Origin: SLNP01 sp964568875
Lineage (GTDB): Bacteria; Bacteroidota; Bacteroidia; Bacteroidales; VadinHA17
Direction: 5' to 3'
Assembly: GCA_964568875.1 (NCBI GenBank)
Contig: CAZMSH010000009.1
Coordinates: 1-64,000, forward strand
Length of the DNA: 64,000 nt
Part shown: piece by piece, positions 17,571-26,550 of the stretch
How positions within the stretch are numbered: position 1 is the stretch's first letter
Layout: the number at the start of each line of letters is the position of its first letter
The notes under the pieces: generated by a model
Seen by the model: only the letters and a program-made list of their open reading frames with translations
Databases searched by the model: none
What the model was told of the DNA's origin: nothing
Translations under genes and position numbers: made by a program

Positions 17571-19259
17571 ATGAGACATATATTAATCTTAATACTTACA
17601 TTACCCGTTATCCAGCTTATGGGACAGGACAGAATCACCGGCCGTGAATTTGCCACACGCTCGGAAGTGATAGCAGCCAACGGAATGGCAGCAACGAGTC
17701 ATCCTCTTGCAACTCAGGTTGCGATTGATATTCTTAAAAAGGGAGGCAGCGCCATTGATGCCGCCATAGCCGCCAATGCGGTTCTGGGGGTGGTGGAACC
17801 TACCGGTTGCGGAATAGGCGGCGACCTGTTCGCAATCATCTGGAGCAGTGAAAGAGAAAAACTATACGGACTTAACGCCAGCGGAAGGTCTCCTCGCTCG
17901 CTTACACTGCAGTATTTCAAGGACCAGGGCATGGAGAGTATACCGGCATACGGACCGCTGCCGGTATCAGTACCGGGGTGTGTAGATGGCTGGTACGAAA
18001 TGCATGATATGTTCGGCAAACTTCCTATGGCTACGGTTCTTAAACCGGCTATTGATTATGCCCGGGAAGGATTTCCGGTTACAGAAGTAATTGCCTATTA
18101 CCTTGAGAGAGGCACCAATATATTAAAGGATTACCCTAACATCAGAGAGGTATTTATGCCTGAAGGAAAAGCCCCTGCCAAGGGAGAGATTTTCAAAAAC
18201 CCGCAGCTGGCAAATACTCTCGAAAAGATCGTCAAGGGAGGAAGGAACGAATTCTACAGGGGCTCAATAGCCCGCACCATAGGTGACTTCATGAAGAGCC
18301 AGGGGGGATTCCTTACCTATGACGATATGGCCAGACACAGGTCAGAATGGATTGAACCTGTAAGTACGACATACCGTGGTTACGAGGTCTGGGAACTGCC
18401 GCCAAACGGACAGGGAATAGCAGCATTGCAAATGCTGAACATACTTGAGGGCTATGATATTGAGAGTATGGGATTCGGAAGCGCAGAGTATATTCATGTT
18501 CTTACCGAGGCCAAAAAGCTTGCCTTCGAGGACAGGGCTAAGTACTACGCCGACATGGCTTTCGTAAAAAACATGCCGGTACAGCAACTTATCAGCAAGA
18601 ATTATGCTGCTGAAAGAAGAAAACTGATAAACCGTGACAGGGCAGCATCGAGATACGATGCCGGAAAATTTGACTCCGACAACACCATATATCTCACAGT
18701 GGCAGACAAATTCGGCAACATGGTCTCTCTCATTCAGAGTAACTACAGGGGAATGGGCTCAGGCATGTGTCCTCCCGGACTGGGATTCGTACTTCAGGAC
18801 CGCGGCGAACTTTTCAGTCTGAGCGAAGGTCACAACAACGTCTACGCCCCGGGTAAAAGACCCTTCCATACTATTATACCAGCTTTTATAACAAAGGGCG
18901 GCAAGCCATGGATAAGCTTTGGCGTAATGGGAGGTGACATGCAGCCCCAGGGCCATGCACAAATAGTAATAAACCTTATCGACTTCAAGATGAACCTTCA
19001 GGAGGCAGGCGACGCTCCGAGAATATTCCATGCAGGCTCATCATCACCTACCGGGTCAATAATGACCGACGGCGGCACCCTCTTTCTCGAAAGCGGACTC
19101 AGATGGGAAGAGATACAGTCATTGCTGAGGAAAGGGCATAAGATACAATGGGGCCTGGGCAGCTATGGCGGCTATCAGGCAATCATGTGGGACGAGAAGA
19201 ACAAGGTCTTCTACGGAGCCTCAGAGTCAAGAAAAGACGGACAGGCCGCAGGGTATTAG
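17571..19259 (+). CDS. ggt: Gamma-glutamyltransferase family protein
   Basis: 562 residues from the ATG at 17571 (a GTG directly before it is less likely). The signal peptide is MRHILILILTLPVIQLMGQ. The large-subunit region has ATSHPLATQVAIDILKKGG and GGSAIDAAIAANAVLG-type motifs. The autocleavage/nucleophile region is DNTIYLTVADKFGNMVS; the first Thr is the probable nucleophile, in the variant form rather than the classical TTHxSVVD. Later motifs (QSNYRGMGSGM, PGKRPFHTIIP, GGDMQPQGHAQI) match the YwrD-like branch. The enzyme hydrolyses or transfers the gamma-glutamyl group of glutathione-like substrates in the periplasm. Its last bases lie 4 bp from the convergent GH109 gene. Confidence 0.92.
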   Translation: MRHILILILTLPVIQLMGQDRITGREFATRSEVIAANGMAATSHPLATQVAIDILKKGGSAIDAAIAANAVLGVVEPTGCGIGGDLFAIIWSSEREKLYGLNASGRSPRSLTLQYFKDQGMESIPAYGPLPVSVPGCVDGWYEMHDMFGKLPMATVLKPAIDYAREGFPVTEVIAYYLERGTNILKDYPNIREVFMPEGKAPAKGEIFKNPQLANTLEKIVKGGRNEFYRGSIARTIGDFMKSQGGFLTYDDMARHRSEWIEPVSTTYRGYEVWELPPNGQGIAALQMLNILEGYDIESMGFGSAEYIHVLTEAKKLAFEDRAKYYADMAFVKNMPVQQLISKNYAAERRKLINRDRAASRYDAGKFDSDNTIYLTVADKFGNMVSLIQSNYRGMGSGMCPPGLGFVLQDRGELFSLSEGHNNVYAPGKRPFHTIIPAFITKGGKPWISFGVMGGDMQPQGHAQIVINLIDFKMNLQEAGDAPRIFHAGSSSPTGSIMTDGGTLFLESGLRWEEIQSLLRKGHKIQWGLGSYGGYQAIMWDEKNKVFYGASESRKDGQAAGY

Positions 19260-19263
19260 CCGA

Positions 19264-20757
19264 CTACTGGCTCACTTCAAGCTGACGTGCGCCTCCCTGT
19301 CTCTGTAGCTGAAGTATGCCGGTATTTCCTCCGCTTTCGAGATTGATTTCATGAGGCTTGTTGGTTTTCCATGCGCCGCATGTGAAGTCAGGGATATCGA
19401 TTGAAGCAGACCTGTTGGCTACCGACCACTCGCTAAGAGGGGCAACAACGCTCCAGAGGGCAGCATCATATACATCCTGATCGACCGGCAATCCGTTGCG
19501 CAGGCAATCAATAAGCCTCCAGTCCATTATGAAATCCATGCCGCCATGGCCGCCAACCTGCCTTGCCATATCCCCTACCCTTTTAATGATTTCGGGAGCA
19601 TGCTGCTCACGCAATATTTCCATTTCTTCATTGCTGACCCATGAATGCCCCAGTGCAATCCTCTGTGAAGGATATTTCAGTGCCATACCGAGAGTGCCGC
19701 TTATAAGATGTATTCGAGAATATGGCCTTATGCTGGTCACATCGTGCTGTACCATGATAGTCCTTCCAAGGGCCGTTCTGATAAGTGTTGTGTTCATATT
19801 GCCACGGTAATTGCGGTTGGCAAACTCTGCATAGAAGTCGTCGCTCGCAGCCAGCTCATTTGCCCTTTGAAGCATTCCAAAGTCATTGGTTGACATCGAC
19901 GACAGGTATTCCATCTTATCACCGCGGTTAATATTCATCATCTGTGCGATGGGCCCCAGACCATGAGTAGGGTAAAGACTTCCGTTTCTTTCAGCGTTCT
20001 CCTTAAGCCTCCACATTCCGGTATAGGCTCCATCGCCCTGACGATCATCTATAGGCTTCTTGAAATTATATCCCATCAGGTTGTGGATGTAAGCCCCCTC
20101 ACCATGTATAAGGTCACCAAACATCCCCTGCCGGGCCATGTTCAGTGTCAGCATCTCAAAAAAGTCATAACAGCAGTTCTCCAGCATCATGCAGTGCCTG
20201 CGGGTACGCTCCGATGTCTCTATCAGTTGCCAGGCCTCTTCCACAGTGCGTGCTGCCGGTATCTCTACAGCAACATGCTTGCCCTGTTCCATGGCATATA
20301 CTGCCATGGGAGTATGCCATACCCATGGGGTGCATATGTATACCAGGTCGACCTCCTCCATTTCGCAGAGGCCCTTCCATGAGAGATCATCACCAGCAAA
20401 TTCCCTTGCCGCCGGAAGCCCGAACCGCTCAAGGTCGCGTTGCGAAAAATCAACAGCATTCTGGCGAAGATCAGATAGCGCCGTAACCTCAACACCCTCA
20501 ATCCTTATCATCCTGGTAACAGCACCACTGCCCCTGTCACCCAAACCTATAAACCCGACTCGTACCTTGTCAAGGGGTTCGGCAGAATAGCCACACATAT
20601 TGAACCTCTGCTGGTAGGTCCGCCCGGCAGCCTCCTTTATTTCATGAAGATTTGATACCTCATTGCGGGATGAACAGCCGGAAAACGCTGGCGCCGCCAC
20701 GGCACCGGCACCGGCAACAGTTGCCGTCCTTAAAAAATTTCTACGATTGGTTTTCAT
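19264..20757 (-). CDS. GH109-type NAD-dependent glycosidase (Gfo/Idh/MocA fold), Tat-exported
   Basis: 497 residues. A Tat signal (RRNFLRTATVAGAG) leads to AFSGCSS, a possible lipobox. The Rossmann loop is VGFIGLGDRGSGAV. Where dehydrogenases carry EKP, this protein has EIPA in HVAVEIPAARTVEEAW, as in glycoside hydrolase family 109. SLYPTHGLGPIAQMMNINRG is another GH109 hallmark. Known GH109 enzymes remove terminal alpha-N-acetylgalactosamine by oxidation-elimination with bound NAD+. This specificity is likely but not certain, as the family also includes other sugars. It lies tail-to-tail with ggt. Confidence 0.9.
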   Translation of the reverse strand: MKTNRRNFLRTATVAGAGAVAAPAFSGCSSRNEVSNLHEIKEAAGRTYQQRFNMCGYSAEPLDKVRVGFIGLGDRGSGAVTRMIRIEGVEVTALSDLRQNAVDFSQRDLERFGLPAAREFAGDDLSWKGLCEMEEVDLVYICTPWVWHTPMAVYAMEQGKHVAVEIPAARTVEEAWQLIETSERTRRHCMMLENCCYDFFEMLTLNMARQGMFGDLIHGEGAYIHNLMGYNFKKPIDDRQGDGAYTGMWRLKENAERNGSLYPTHGLGPIAQMMNINRGDKMEYLSSMSTNDFGMLQRANELAASDDFYAEFANRNYRGNMNTTLIRTALGRTIMVQHDVTSIRPYSRIHLISGTLGMALKYPSQRIALGHSWVSNEEMEILREQHAPEIIKRVGDMARQVGGHGGMDFIMDWRLIDCLRNGLPVDQDVYDAALWSVVAPLSEWSVANRSASIDIPDFTCGAWKTNKPHEINLESGGNTGILQLQRQGGARQLEVSQ

Positions 20758-20853
20758 TTGATCAGGTTTATTTGTGTTTCAGTCATCAGACTGCAAAATA
20801 CAAATATCCCTGAAACGAAAGGTCTCCGAAATGATAAAATATCTTAACAGCAT

Positions 20854-21084
20854 CTAGTCATGCTGCACATTCCTTCTCTTCTTTACCCACCTGATAATAC
20901 TGACGATAATATCTCCTGCCAGGTAACCCAGTATCCCACCATAAAGTGTACTCATATACCATACGGACTTAATCCGGCATGTACCTGACAGACATCCGAT
21001 GTATTTCCAGTAAAGAAATCCCCCTGCCAGTCCGGCAACAGTAAACAAAATAACAACCCTGTATTTCAAAAAAAACTCCTTCAT
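20854..21084 (-). CDS. Small membrane protein, DUF6132-like
   Basis: 76 residues with two membrane helices. Between them lies YIGCLSGTCRI, a CxxxxC pair typical of small Bacteroidota proteins of the DUF6132 type, which also keep a YGGILGYL segment. The tail is basic (RWVKKRRN), so it is probably cytoplasmic. The cysteine pair suggests a redox or metal link but the function is unknown. Confidence 0.75.
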   Translation of the reverse strand: MKEFFLKYRVVILFTVAGLAGGFLYWKYIGCLSGTCRIKSVWYMSTLYGGILGYLAGDIIVSIIRWVKKRRNVQHD

Positions 21085-21147
21085 CGTCTTTTAACATAAA
21101 TCAGCCAACCCGGCATATATAATAACAGAAAGCCGGCCGGAAAGTTT

Positions 21148-21155
21148 TAACTTTG
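21148..21155 (+). promoter_or_regulatory. Bacteroidota -7 box for murB
   Basis: TAACTTTG matches TAnnTTTG exactly, 15 bp before ATG 21171. It overlaps the alternative upstream TTG start at 21153, which makes that start unlikely. Confidence 0.5.
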
Positions 21156-21170
21156 CGCAAAACATATCCG

Positions 21171-22178
21171 ATGATTTCCGAAAACCACGACCTGAAGCGC
21201 CACAACACCTTCGGCATCACTGTAAAAGCATCACGGTTTGCAGCCATCATCTCAGAAAAAGAAGCAACCGATCTCATAACTTCAGGTATCACCTCCGATT
21301 CGCCCCATATGATTCTTGGCGGTGGAAGTAACATACTGTTTACCAGAGACTACAAGGGAGTGATAATTCACCCTCAGATTCTTGGCATTGAGGTGAATAA
21401 AACCACTAACAATAAGGTAACCGTAACCGCAGGCGCCGGTGTGGTGTGGGATGACTTTGTGGCGTGGGCGGTCTCTAACGGTTTTGCTGGAACCGAAAAC
21501 CTCTCTCTCATACCGGGAATGACAGGTGCATCAGCAGTTCAGAATATAGGAGCCTACGGAGCGGAAGCCGCGGATATCATAGAAGCCGTACATACCATCA
21601 GCATGGTATCAGGAAAGAAGCTGACACTAACAGGTAAGGATTGTAATTTTGGATACCGTCAAAGCATTTTCAAAAATGAACTGAAAGGCACTAACCTCAT
21701 CACCAAAGTCACTTTCAGACTAACCACCGGCAGCAAGCCAAACCTCTCATACGGAAATCTTCAGGCCGAGGTAGAGAAGAGGGGGAAGCCCTCACTGTCA
21801 ACAATCAGGCAGGCCGTAATTGAAATACGCCGTTCGAAGCTTCCCGAGCCTGCAGAAACCGGAAATGCAGGAAGCTTCTTCAAAAATCCGGTGGTGTCTG
21901 CCGCGAAGGCCGAACTATTGATGCAGGAATATCCTTCCATCCCGTTATATCCTGCCGGCGAAGGATACACCAAAATAGCAGCAGGATGGATGATTGAACA
22001 ATGCGGATGGAAAGGTTACAGGAAAGGAGATGCCGGTGTCCACGACCGACAGGCTCTTGTTCTGGTCAACCACGGAAATGCAACAGGAGCAGATATATTC
22101 AATCTTTCTGAAGAGATAAGGGCAAGCGTTGAAAAACGTTTTTCAGTTGCCCTCGAGCGTGAAGTTGAGGTCATTTAG
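21171..22178 (+). CDS. murB: UDP-N-acetylenolpyruvoylglucosamine reductase
   Basis: 335 residues from ATG 21171, chosen because the promoter box covers the alternative TTG. The FAD-binding domain shows LGGGSNILF and ENLSLIPGMTGASAVQNIGAYG. The substrate domain contains CNFGYRQSIFKNE, GNAGSFFKNP (the Ser is the expected proton donor) and AAGWMIEQCGWKG. It reduces UDP-GlcNAc-enolpyruvate to UDP-MurNAc with NADPH in peptidoglycan synthesis. The C-terminal part, including the GDAGVHDRQALVLVN segment, is the long type I form seen in E. coli. It converges with mltG, another cell-wall gene, 17 bp downstream. Confidence 0.97.
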   Translation: MISENHDLKRHNTFGITVKASRFAAIISEKEATDLITSGITSDSPHMILGGGSNILFTRDYKGVIIHPQILGIEVNKTTNNKVTVTAGAGVVWDDFVAWAVSNGFAGTENLSLIPGMTGASAVQNIGAYGAEAADIIEAVHTISMVSGKKLTLTGKDCNFGYRQSIFKNELKGTNLITKVTFRLTTGSKPNLSYGNLQAEVEKRGKPSLSTIRQAVIEIRRSKLPEPAETGNAGSFFKNPVVSAAKAELLMQEYPSIPLYPAGEGYTKIAAGWMIEQCGWKGYRKGDAGVHDRQALVLVNHGNATGADIFNLSEEIRASVEKRFSVALEREVEVI

Positions 22179-22195
22179 ACCAAGCCGGTTAATCC

Positions 22196-23224
22196 CTACC
22201 GGTAAATTCGTCTTCTGTCGAGTTCGCGCTGATATTCATTGGCATACCTGTTATGCTCTGCCAGGGTACGCGAAAAATTATGGTAACCTGAGAAATCGGC
22301 CTTAGCCGCGAAAAACAGGTAATCATGTTTTTCAGCTTTAAGCACGGCATCAATGCCTGAGATGGTCGGACAGCGAACAGGCCCCGGCGGCAGTCCGCGG
22401 TATTTATAGGTGTTGTATGGAGACTCAACCTGCATATGTTCATAAAGCACCCTGGTAATGGTGAAGTCATTAAGGGCAAACTTGATGGTAGGACAAGCCT
22501 GCAGCGCCATCCCTATCCTCAGCCTGTTAAGATAGACACCTGCAATGCGGGGTTTTTCATCAGCCCTGGCGACCTCATCATCAACGATGGAGGCGACGAT
22601 ACTGACCTCTACCGGACTAAGATTTTTCTCTGCTGCTTTTGACAGCCTCTCGTCATTCCAGAAACGCTTGTGCTCGCGCAACATTCTTCCGTAAAAGCCT
22701 TCTGCCGACATATTCCAGTACACCTCATAAGTATCTGGTATAAATACCGATATTACAGTCTCTCTTGTAAAACCATCATCAACATAATTCTCTTCATTTT
22801 CGAGAAAAGCGACAATCTCTGCCGAATCAGCTTCTATCTGGCTGCCTATCCGGCCTGCCAGCTCATAGATTGTTCTGATGTTATTGAATGTCACCATGAC
22901 AGGAGTCTGGAGGCCGGCTCTCAGCATTGTGACAAGCTCAAAATTACTTAACTCTCCTTCAATGAGATACCTGCCGGGTTTTACGTTATCGGTATATTTT
23001 CTTGCCTTTGCCGCCAGCCTGAAACTCTTCATATTTATTACAACACTTGCAGCCTCAAGAGAATCGCAGACCTGTTCAAAGGAAGCTCCTTCAGGTATTA
23101 CGAGTACAGACGGCACCTCTGCCTGTTTTGTATTCGGAAACCAGAAGGTCCGGTAAAACGACCATGCCACAATGGCAAATGAAATAATGATCAGCAAAAC
23201 TATATTTCTGTAACCCTTTTTCAT
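22196..23224 (-). CDS. mltG: Endolytic murein transglycosylase
   Basis: 342 residues, with one N-terminal membrane anchor (IVLLIIISFAIVAWSF), a LysM-like region (VIPEGASFEQVCDSLE) and the YceG catalytic domain. The catalytic Glu aligns with the Glu in ASIVDDEVARADEKP (E. coli SIIEKET, second Glu). GVYLNRLRIGMALQACPTIKFAL follows in the same order as E. coli NRLRIGMRLQTDPT, but with Cys instead of Asp before Pro. The enzyme cuts nascent glycan strands at the outer face of the inner membrane. It lies tail-to-tail with murB. Confidence 0.95.
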   Translation of the reverse strand: MKKGYRNIVLLIIISFAIVAWSFYRTFWFPNTKQAEVPSVLVIPEGASFEQVCDSLEAASVVINMKSFRLAAKARKYTDNVKPGRYLIEGELSNFELVTMLRAGLQTPVMVTFNNIRTIYELAGRIGSQIEADSAEIVAFLENEENYVDDGFTRETVISVFIPDTYEVYWNMSAEGFYGRMLREHKRFWNDERLSKAAEKNLSPVEVSIVASIVDDEVARADEKPRIAGVYLNRLRIGMALQACPTIKFALNDFTITRVLYEHMQVESPYNTYKYRGLPPGPVRCPTISGIDAVLKAEKHDYLFFAAKADFSGYHNFSRTLAEHNRYANEYQRELDRRRIYR

Positions 23225-23386
23225 ATTTTCAAAAACCTGTTATTCTGAAACCGGCAGAAGCTGACTTCCTGAAACTCCGCATCAATTCTGCCTTAAATTT
23301 TGCTCCAAAAATACAAATGATATCTGATTTACCGCTCCACATTCCGGGCGGCATGTGTTTTTTGTATCTCATCAGGCCGGTTGATA

Positions 23387-24286
23387 TCATGTCAGAGGCT
23401 CCAGCATAGGCTTACCCTTTCTTATCATTACAACCCTGCACTTAAGCCCTCTACCCTGAACTTCATTTTCAAGCCTGAGCTCATGCCGGAATCCGAATCT
23501 GTCAATCCCTGCAATATAATAAGAGCCGTCGGCGCTGTTTCTTTCATTTCTGGCAATACTGATTTCAACGATATCGCCCTTTTTATAGTATGGATTTTCA
23601 GGTTCGATTAGTCTTGAGCCATCTCCACGGTATCTGACAACCTTACCCCTGAACCTTACCCCCTCCTTCAGTCCATAGTACTCGTAGTACTTCCTTCTTA
23701 TGGTATGTATGACCCCAAGCTGATCAGATACGACAAAGTACTCTTCTCCGTCAATATCGGTCTCGGTTCCCTCAACAACAAATTCATAGTCGGTGTCACT
23801 GTCCAGATGCCTTATGCGACATTCATCCCGTGCAAAAGCAAGATTAAGCCTACCCTTTGAAATCTTAAGCACCAGCAGGCTTACACTGCTTCCCGGTTCA
23901 GGTGTCTTTACCTTTTCAGGCACAGGCACAGGCATCTCCTCACCTGTAACTGTTCTGACCACCATTACCCTTCCCTGCCGTATTCTGCTTCCCTCAATCT
24001 CCCTGTATCCTGATACAATGAACTTATACCTCCGGCCTTCCCTGTAGAAAGGATTTTCAGGTTCAAGGAAAACCTCGCCCTTGCAATTTATCTTGTCGAC
24101 CCTGCAAACAACAGTGTCACCCGTTTTAAGATCATAAGTCTTATAATTCTGAACCGGTATGAGATATCTGCGGTTATCTGGGCCGTGCAGCACAAAATGA
24201 TCACCCTTCTCAGGAACCGCAGCTGTTTTAACTACCAGAAACCTGTACTTCCTGCCCTCGGCAATTTTTACAACCGACCCCTCCAT
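23387..24286 (-). CDS. Four-repeat beta-rich protein of unknown function
   Basis: 299 residues from ATG 24286 (a GTG is one codon upstream). It consists of four tandem units of about 70 residues, starting near residues 12, 86, 167 and 239. Each has (R/D)Y.F.V at the start, a middle GLK.G..(V/F)..(K/C)V segment, and in two cases the ending LEPENP(F/Y)Y..G. Strand spacing suggests small OB- or S1-like barrels. There is no signal peptide or membrane helix. Very basic and acidic residues alternate, which would suit nucleic-acid or protein binding. It starts 11 bp after the cls stop, so the two form an operon. I cannot name a function. Confidence 0.8.
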   Translation of the reverse strand: MEGSVVKIAEGRKYRFLVVKTAAVPEKGDHFVLHGPDNRRYLIPVQNYKTYDLKTGDTVVCRVDKINCKGEVFLEPENPFYREGRRYKFIVSGYREIEGSRIRQGRVMVVRTVTGEEMPVPVPEKVKTPEPGSSVSLLVLKISKGRLNLAFARDECRIRHLDSDTDYEFVVEGTETDIDGEEYFVVSDQLGVIHTIRRKYYEYYGLKEGVRFRGKVVRYRGDGSRLIEPENPYYKKGDIVEISIARNERNSADGSYYIAGIDRFGFRHELRLENEVQGRGLKCRVVMIRKGKPMLEPLT

Positions 24287-24297
24287 CACTGTTCAGT

Positions 24298-25767
24298 TTA
24301 GTAGAGCGGACCCAATATCCGGGCAAGCGACTCCTTGTACCTGGAGATTTTCCTTCTCCCTTCCCACTTCTCAGCAGTGACAAGCTCAGCTCCCTCGATA
24401 TCTCTCTCGGATACGGCTATCATCTCCTGTGCAAATTCCTCATCATATATCAGCGCCATCACTTCAAAATTCAGGTCAAAACTTCTCATGTCAAAATTCG
24501 CAGAACCTACAGTGGTAAAAACGCCGTCAACGATCATATATTTCGAATGGTTGAATCCCTTGCCATAGAAATATATCTTCACGCCTGCATCAAGCAGTTC
24601 GGCTATATACGACCTTGTATTCCACGTCGCAATTACCGAGTCAGATTTTGCAGGAACCAGGAGTCTTACATCCACGCCGCTGAGTGCTGATGTTATCAGT
24701 GCCGTCCTCATACTGTCGTCAGGAGAGAAGTAAGGCGTGGAAATAAAAATCGATCTGCCCGCAGTAGCTATTGCAGAGAAGTAGACCTGCATTATGCTTG
24801 CCCAGTCGGAGTCGGGTCCGCTCGATGTAATCTGCACCAGAGATCTGCCGGCCTTTCGTGCTCCGGTGAAGTATTCAGGCTCGTTAGTCAGTATGATGCC
24901 GGTTACAAAAAACCAGTCGATGAGGAAAATGCTGTTGAGGGCAGCTACCGCCTCGCCGGTTATTCTCAGGTGGGTGTCGCGCCAATTACCAAGCTCCTTA
25001 AGACCGGACAGGTATTTACGGGCCAGGTTAAGACCTCCGATATAACCGTGATCGCCGTCAACAACCATTATTTTTCTGTGATTGCGGTAGTTTATCTTGC
25101 TGGTAAGAAACGGAAACCTAACCGGCATAAAGGGAAAGATCTGAACACCGCAGACTTTCATCTCCTTAATTGTTGAAGCCGGGAAATTCCAGCTGCCTAC
25201 ATCGTCGAATATTATCCTCACTTCTACTCCCGACATGGCTTTCTCCTTCAGGGCAAGAAGAAACTCACGGCCCAGTTCATCAAATTCAAAACGGTAGAAC
25301 TGCATGTGGATGTACCTTTTGGCGCTCCGGATAGACTCCAGCATTGCCGGGAAAGTCTGGGTTCCGTCAAGAAGAATATCTATATGGTTTTGCCGCGTGA
25401 GAATTGCCTTGTCGTTGTTCAGCATGAGCTTAATGAGATGCTCCTTACTACGTATAGCCTGGCTTTCGGCTTCAAGTATTGAGCTGATGGTTTCAATCTG
25501 ATTTGAAGCGTGATCAGAAATGCGAACCAGGTCCCTCAGGCCCTTACGCGAGAATATCTTTCTCTTGCGGTAATCCTGGCCAAAAAAAATGTAGAGTATA
25601 ATGCCTGCAAAAGGAAGCAACAAAACTACCATTATCCATGATAATGTCTTCAGGGGTGCCTTGTTCTGAAAGATAATCATCAGGCAGACAAACAGGATAG
25701 TGATGATGTAAAGGACTGAGAGCACTCCTTCGATAGTCGTAAAGCTGAAATCAGGTACCAGGCTCAT
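24298..25767 (-). CDS. cls: Cardiolipin synthase
   Basis: 489 residues. Two N-terminal membrane helices are followed by two phospholipase D HKD motifs: NHRKIMVVDGDHGYIGG near residue 229 and NHSKYMIVDGVFTTVGSANF near residue 405. The length and order are those of bacterial ClsA-type enzymes, which join two phosphatidylglycerols into cardiolipin and glycerol at the inner membrane. It is the first gene of a pair with the four-repeat protein downstream. The gene behind it (outer-membrane barrel) is separated by a terminator. Confidence 0.95.
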   Translation of the reverse strand: MSLVPDFSFTTIEGVLSVLYIITILFVCLMIIFQNKAPLKTLSWIMVVLLLPFAGIILYIFFGQDYRKRKIFSRKGLRDLVRISDHASNQIETISSILEAESQAIRSKEHLIKLMLNNDKAILTRQNHIDILLDGTQTFPAMLESIRSAKRYIHMQFYRFEFDELGREFLLALKEKAMSGVEVRIIFDDVGSWNFPASTIKEMKVCGVQIFPFMPVRFPFLTSKINYRNHRKIMVVDGDHGYIGGLNLARKYLSGLKELGNWRDTHLRITGEAVAALNSIFLIDWFFVTGIILTNEPEYFTGARKAGRSLVQITSSGPDSDWASIMQVYFSAIATAGRSIFISTPYFSPDDSMRTALITSALSGVDVRLLVPAKSDSVIATWNTRSYIAELLDAGVKIYFYGKGFNHSKYMIVDGVFTTVGSANFDMRSFDLNFEVMALIYDEEFAQEMIAVSERDIEGAELVTAEKWEGRRKISRYKESLARILGPLY

Positions 25768-25797
25768 ATGGACTTCTAATATCCGTAAAAATAGAAA

Positions 25798-25820
25798 ACT
25801 CTCCGGTTAAACCGGAGAGT
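25798..25820 (-). terminator. Rho-independent terminator after the small barrel gene
   Basis: A 10-bp perfect stem (25798-25807 with 25811-25820) has a 3-base loop. On the minus strand it is followed by TTTTCTATTTTTA. It lies about 30 bp after the stop of the outer-membrane protein gene and before cls. Confidence 0.8.
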
Positions 25821-25852
25821 CTCATATAAAAATGTCTGTTCGCTATGGATAA

Positions 25853-26479
25853 TTAAAATATCAGTCCCAGGCTGAGGACAATGGCTGATGAACGCTGATC
25901 GAGTTCAAAAGTTTCGGAACCTACGGTAAGTTCATTGCCAAACTGATTAAGATTTCCCTCATAACGAAGATCAACTGTGAGCTTCTTGAGGATATCAACA
26001 CCTACGCCGGCCTGATATCCGAATGTAGCTGATTTGTAGAGGTTTTCATAATTATCAGGATTGAAGAGATCCTTGGAAGAGCTCAGCATTATTGTTGCTG
26101 CAGGTCCTCCGTTAATACGTAGCGGACCAAGCTTGAAACCCACCATTACGGGGATATCCAGCTTATTGAACTTCTGATTCCTTATCTCAGCGGTAGTCTG
26201 ATTAAGGTCAGTAACCTTTATTAAATTCTCGGCTGTCGCAAAGAGTATTTCAGGTTGTACATAGATACCCAGTAATGAAAGGCGTACGAAAACTCCGCCA
26301 TGAAATCCATAGGAAGCCTCCTTGGCCTGCTCGAGAATAATGGTGCCGGTTGAAGTGTTAAGAGTCTGGTCTATCACAAGGTTGTTGGTACTTGCTCCAG
26401 CTTTGATTCCCCAGTTAAACTGTGAAAACATCGGAGCTGCAAGCATCATTGCTAAAACTAAAAAAACAATTCTTTTCAT
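25853..26479 (-). CDS. Outer-membrane beta-barrel protein (PorT-like fold)
   Basis: 208 residues. The signal peptide is MKRIVFLVLAMMLAAPMFSQ. It is followed by FNWGIKAGAS and alternating amphipathic strands (GFHGGVFVRLSLLGIYVQPEILF, KLTVDLRYEGNLNQFG), ending in SSAIVLSLGLIF. This is an eight- to ten-strand barrel with a C-terminal Phe, typical of small Bacteroidota outer-membrane proteins. The ligand is unknown. It is a single-gene unit with its own terminator. Confidence 0.88.
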   Translation of the reverse strand: MKRIVFLVLAMMLAAPMFSQFNWGIKAGASTNNLVIDQTLNTSTGTIILEQAKEASYGFHGGVFVRLSLLGIYVQPEILFATAENLIKVTDLNQTTAEIRNQKFNKLDIPVMVGFKLGPLRINGGPAATIMLSSSKDLFNPDNYENLYKSATFGYQAGVGVDILKKLTVDLRYEGNLNQFGNELTVGSETFELDQRSSAIVLSLGLIF

Positions 26480-26550
26480 AATTGAAGGTTTAAGTTATCA
26501 ACAGTATATTGACTAATTTCAGATGTTAAACGTTGCATGGGACCAAAATG

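Noticed and set aside
19496..20590. Long open frames on the strand opposite to the GH109 gene
   Set aside because: They are shadows of a well-supported gene and show no sensible protein motifs.
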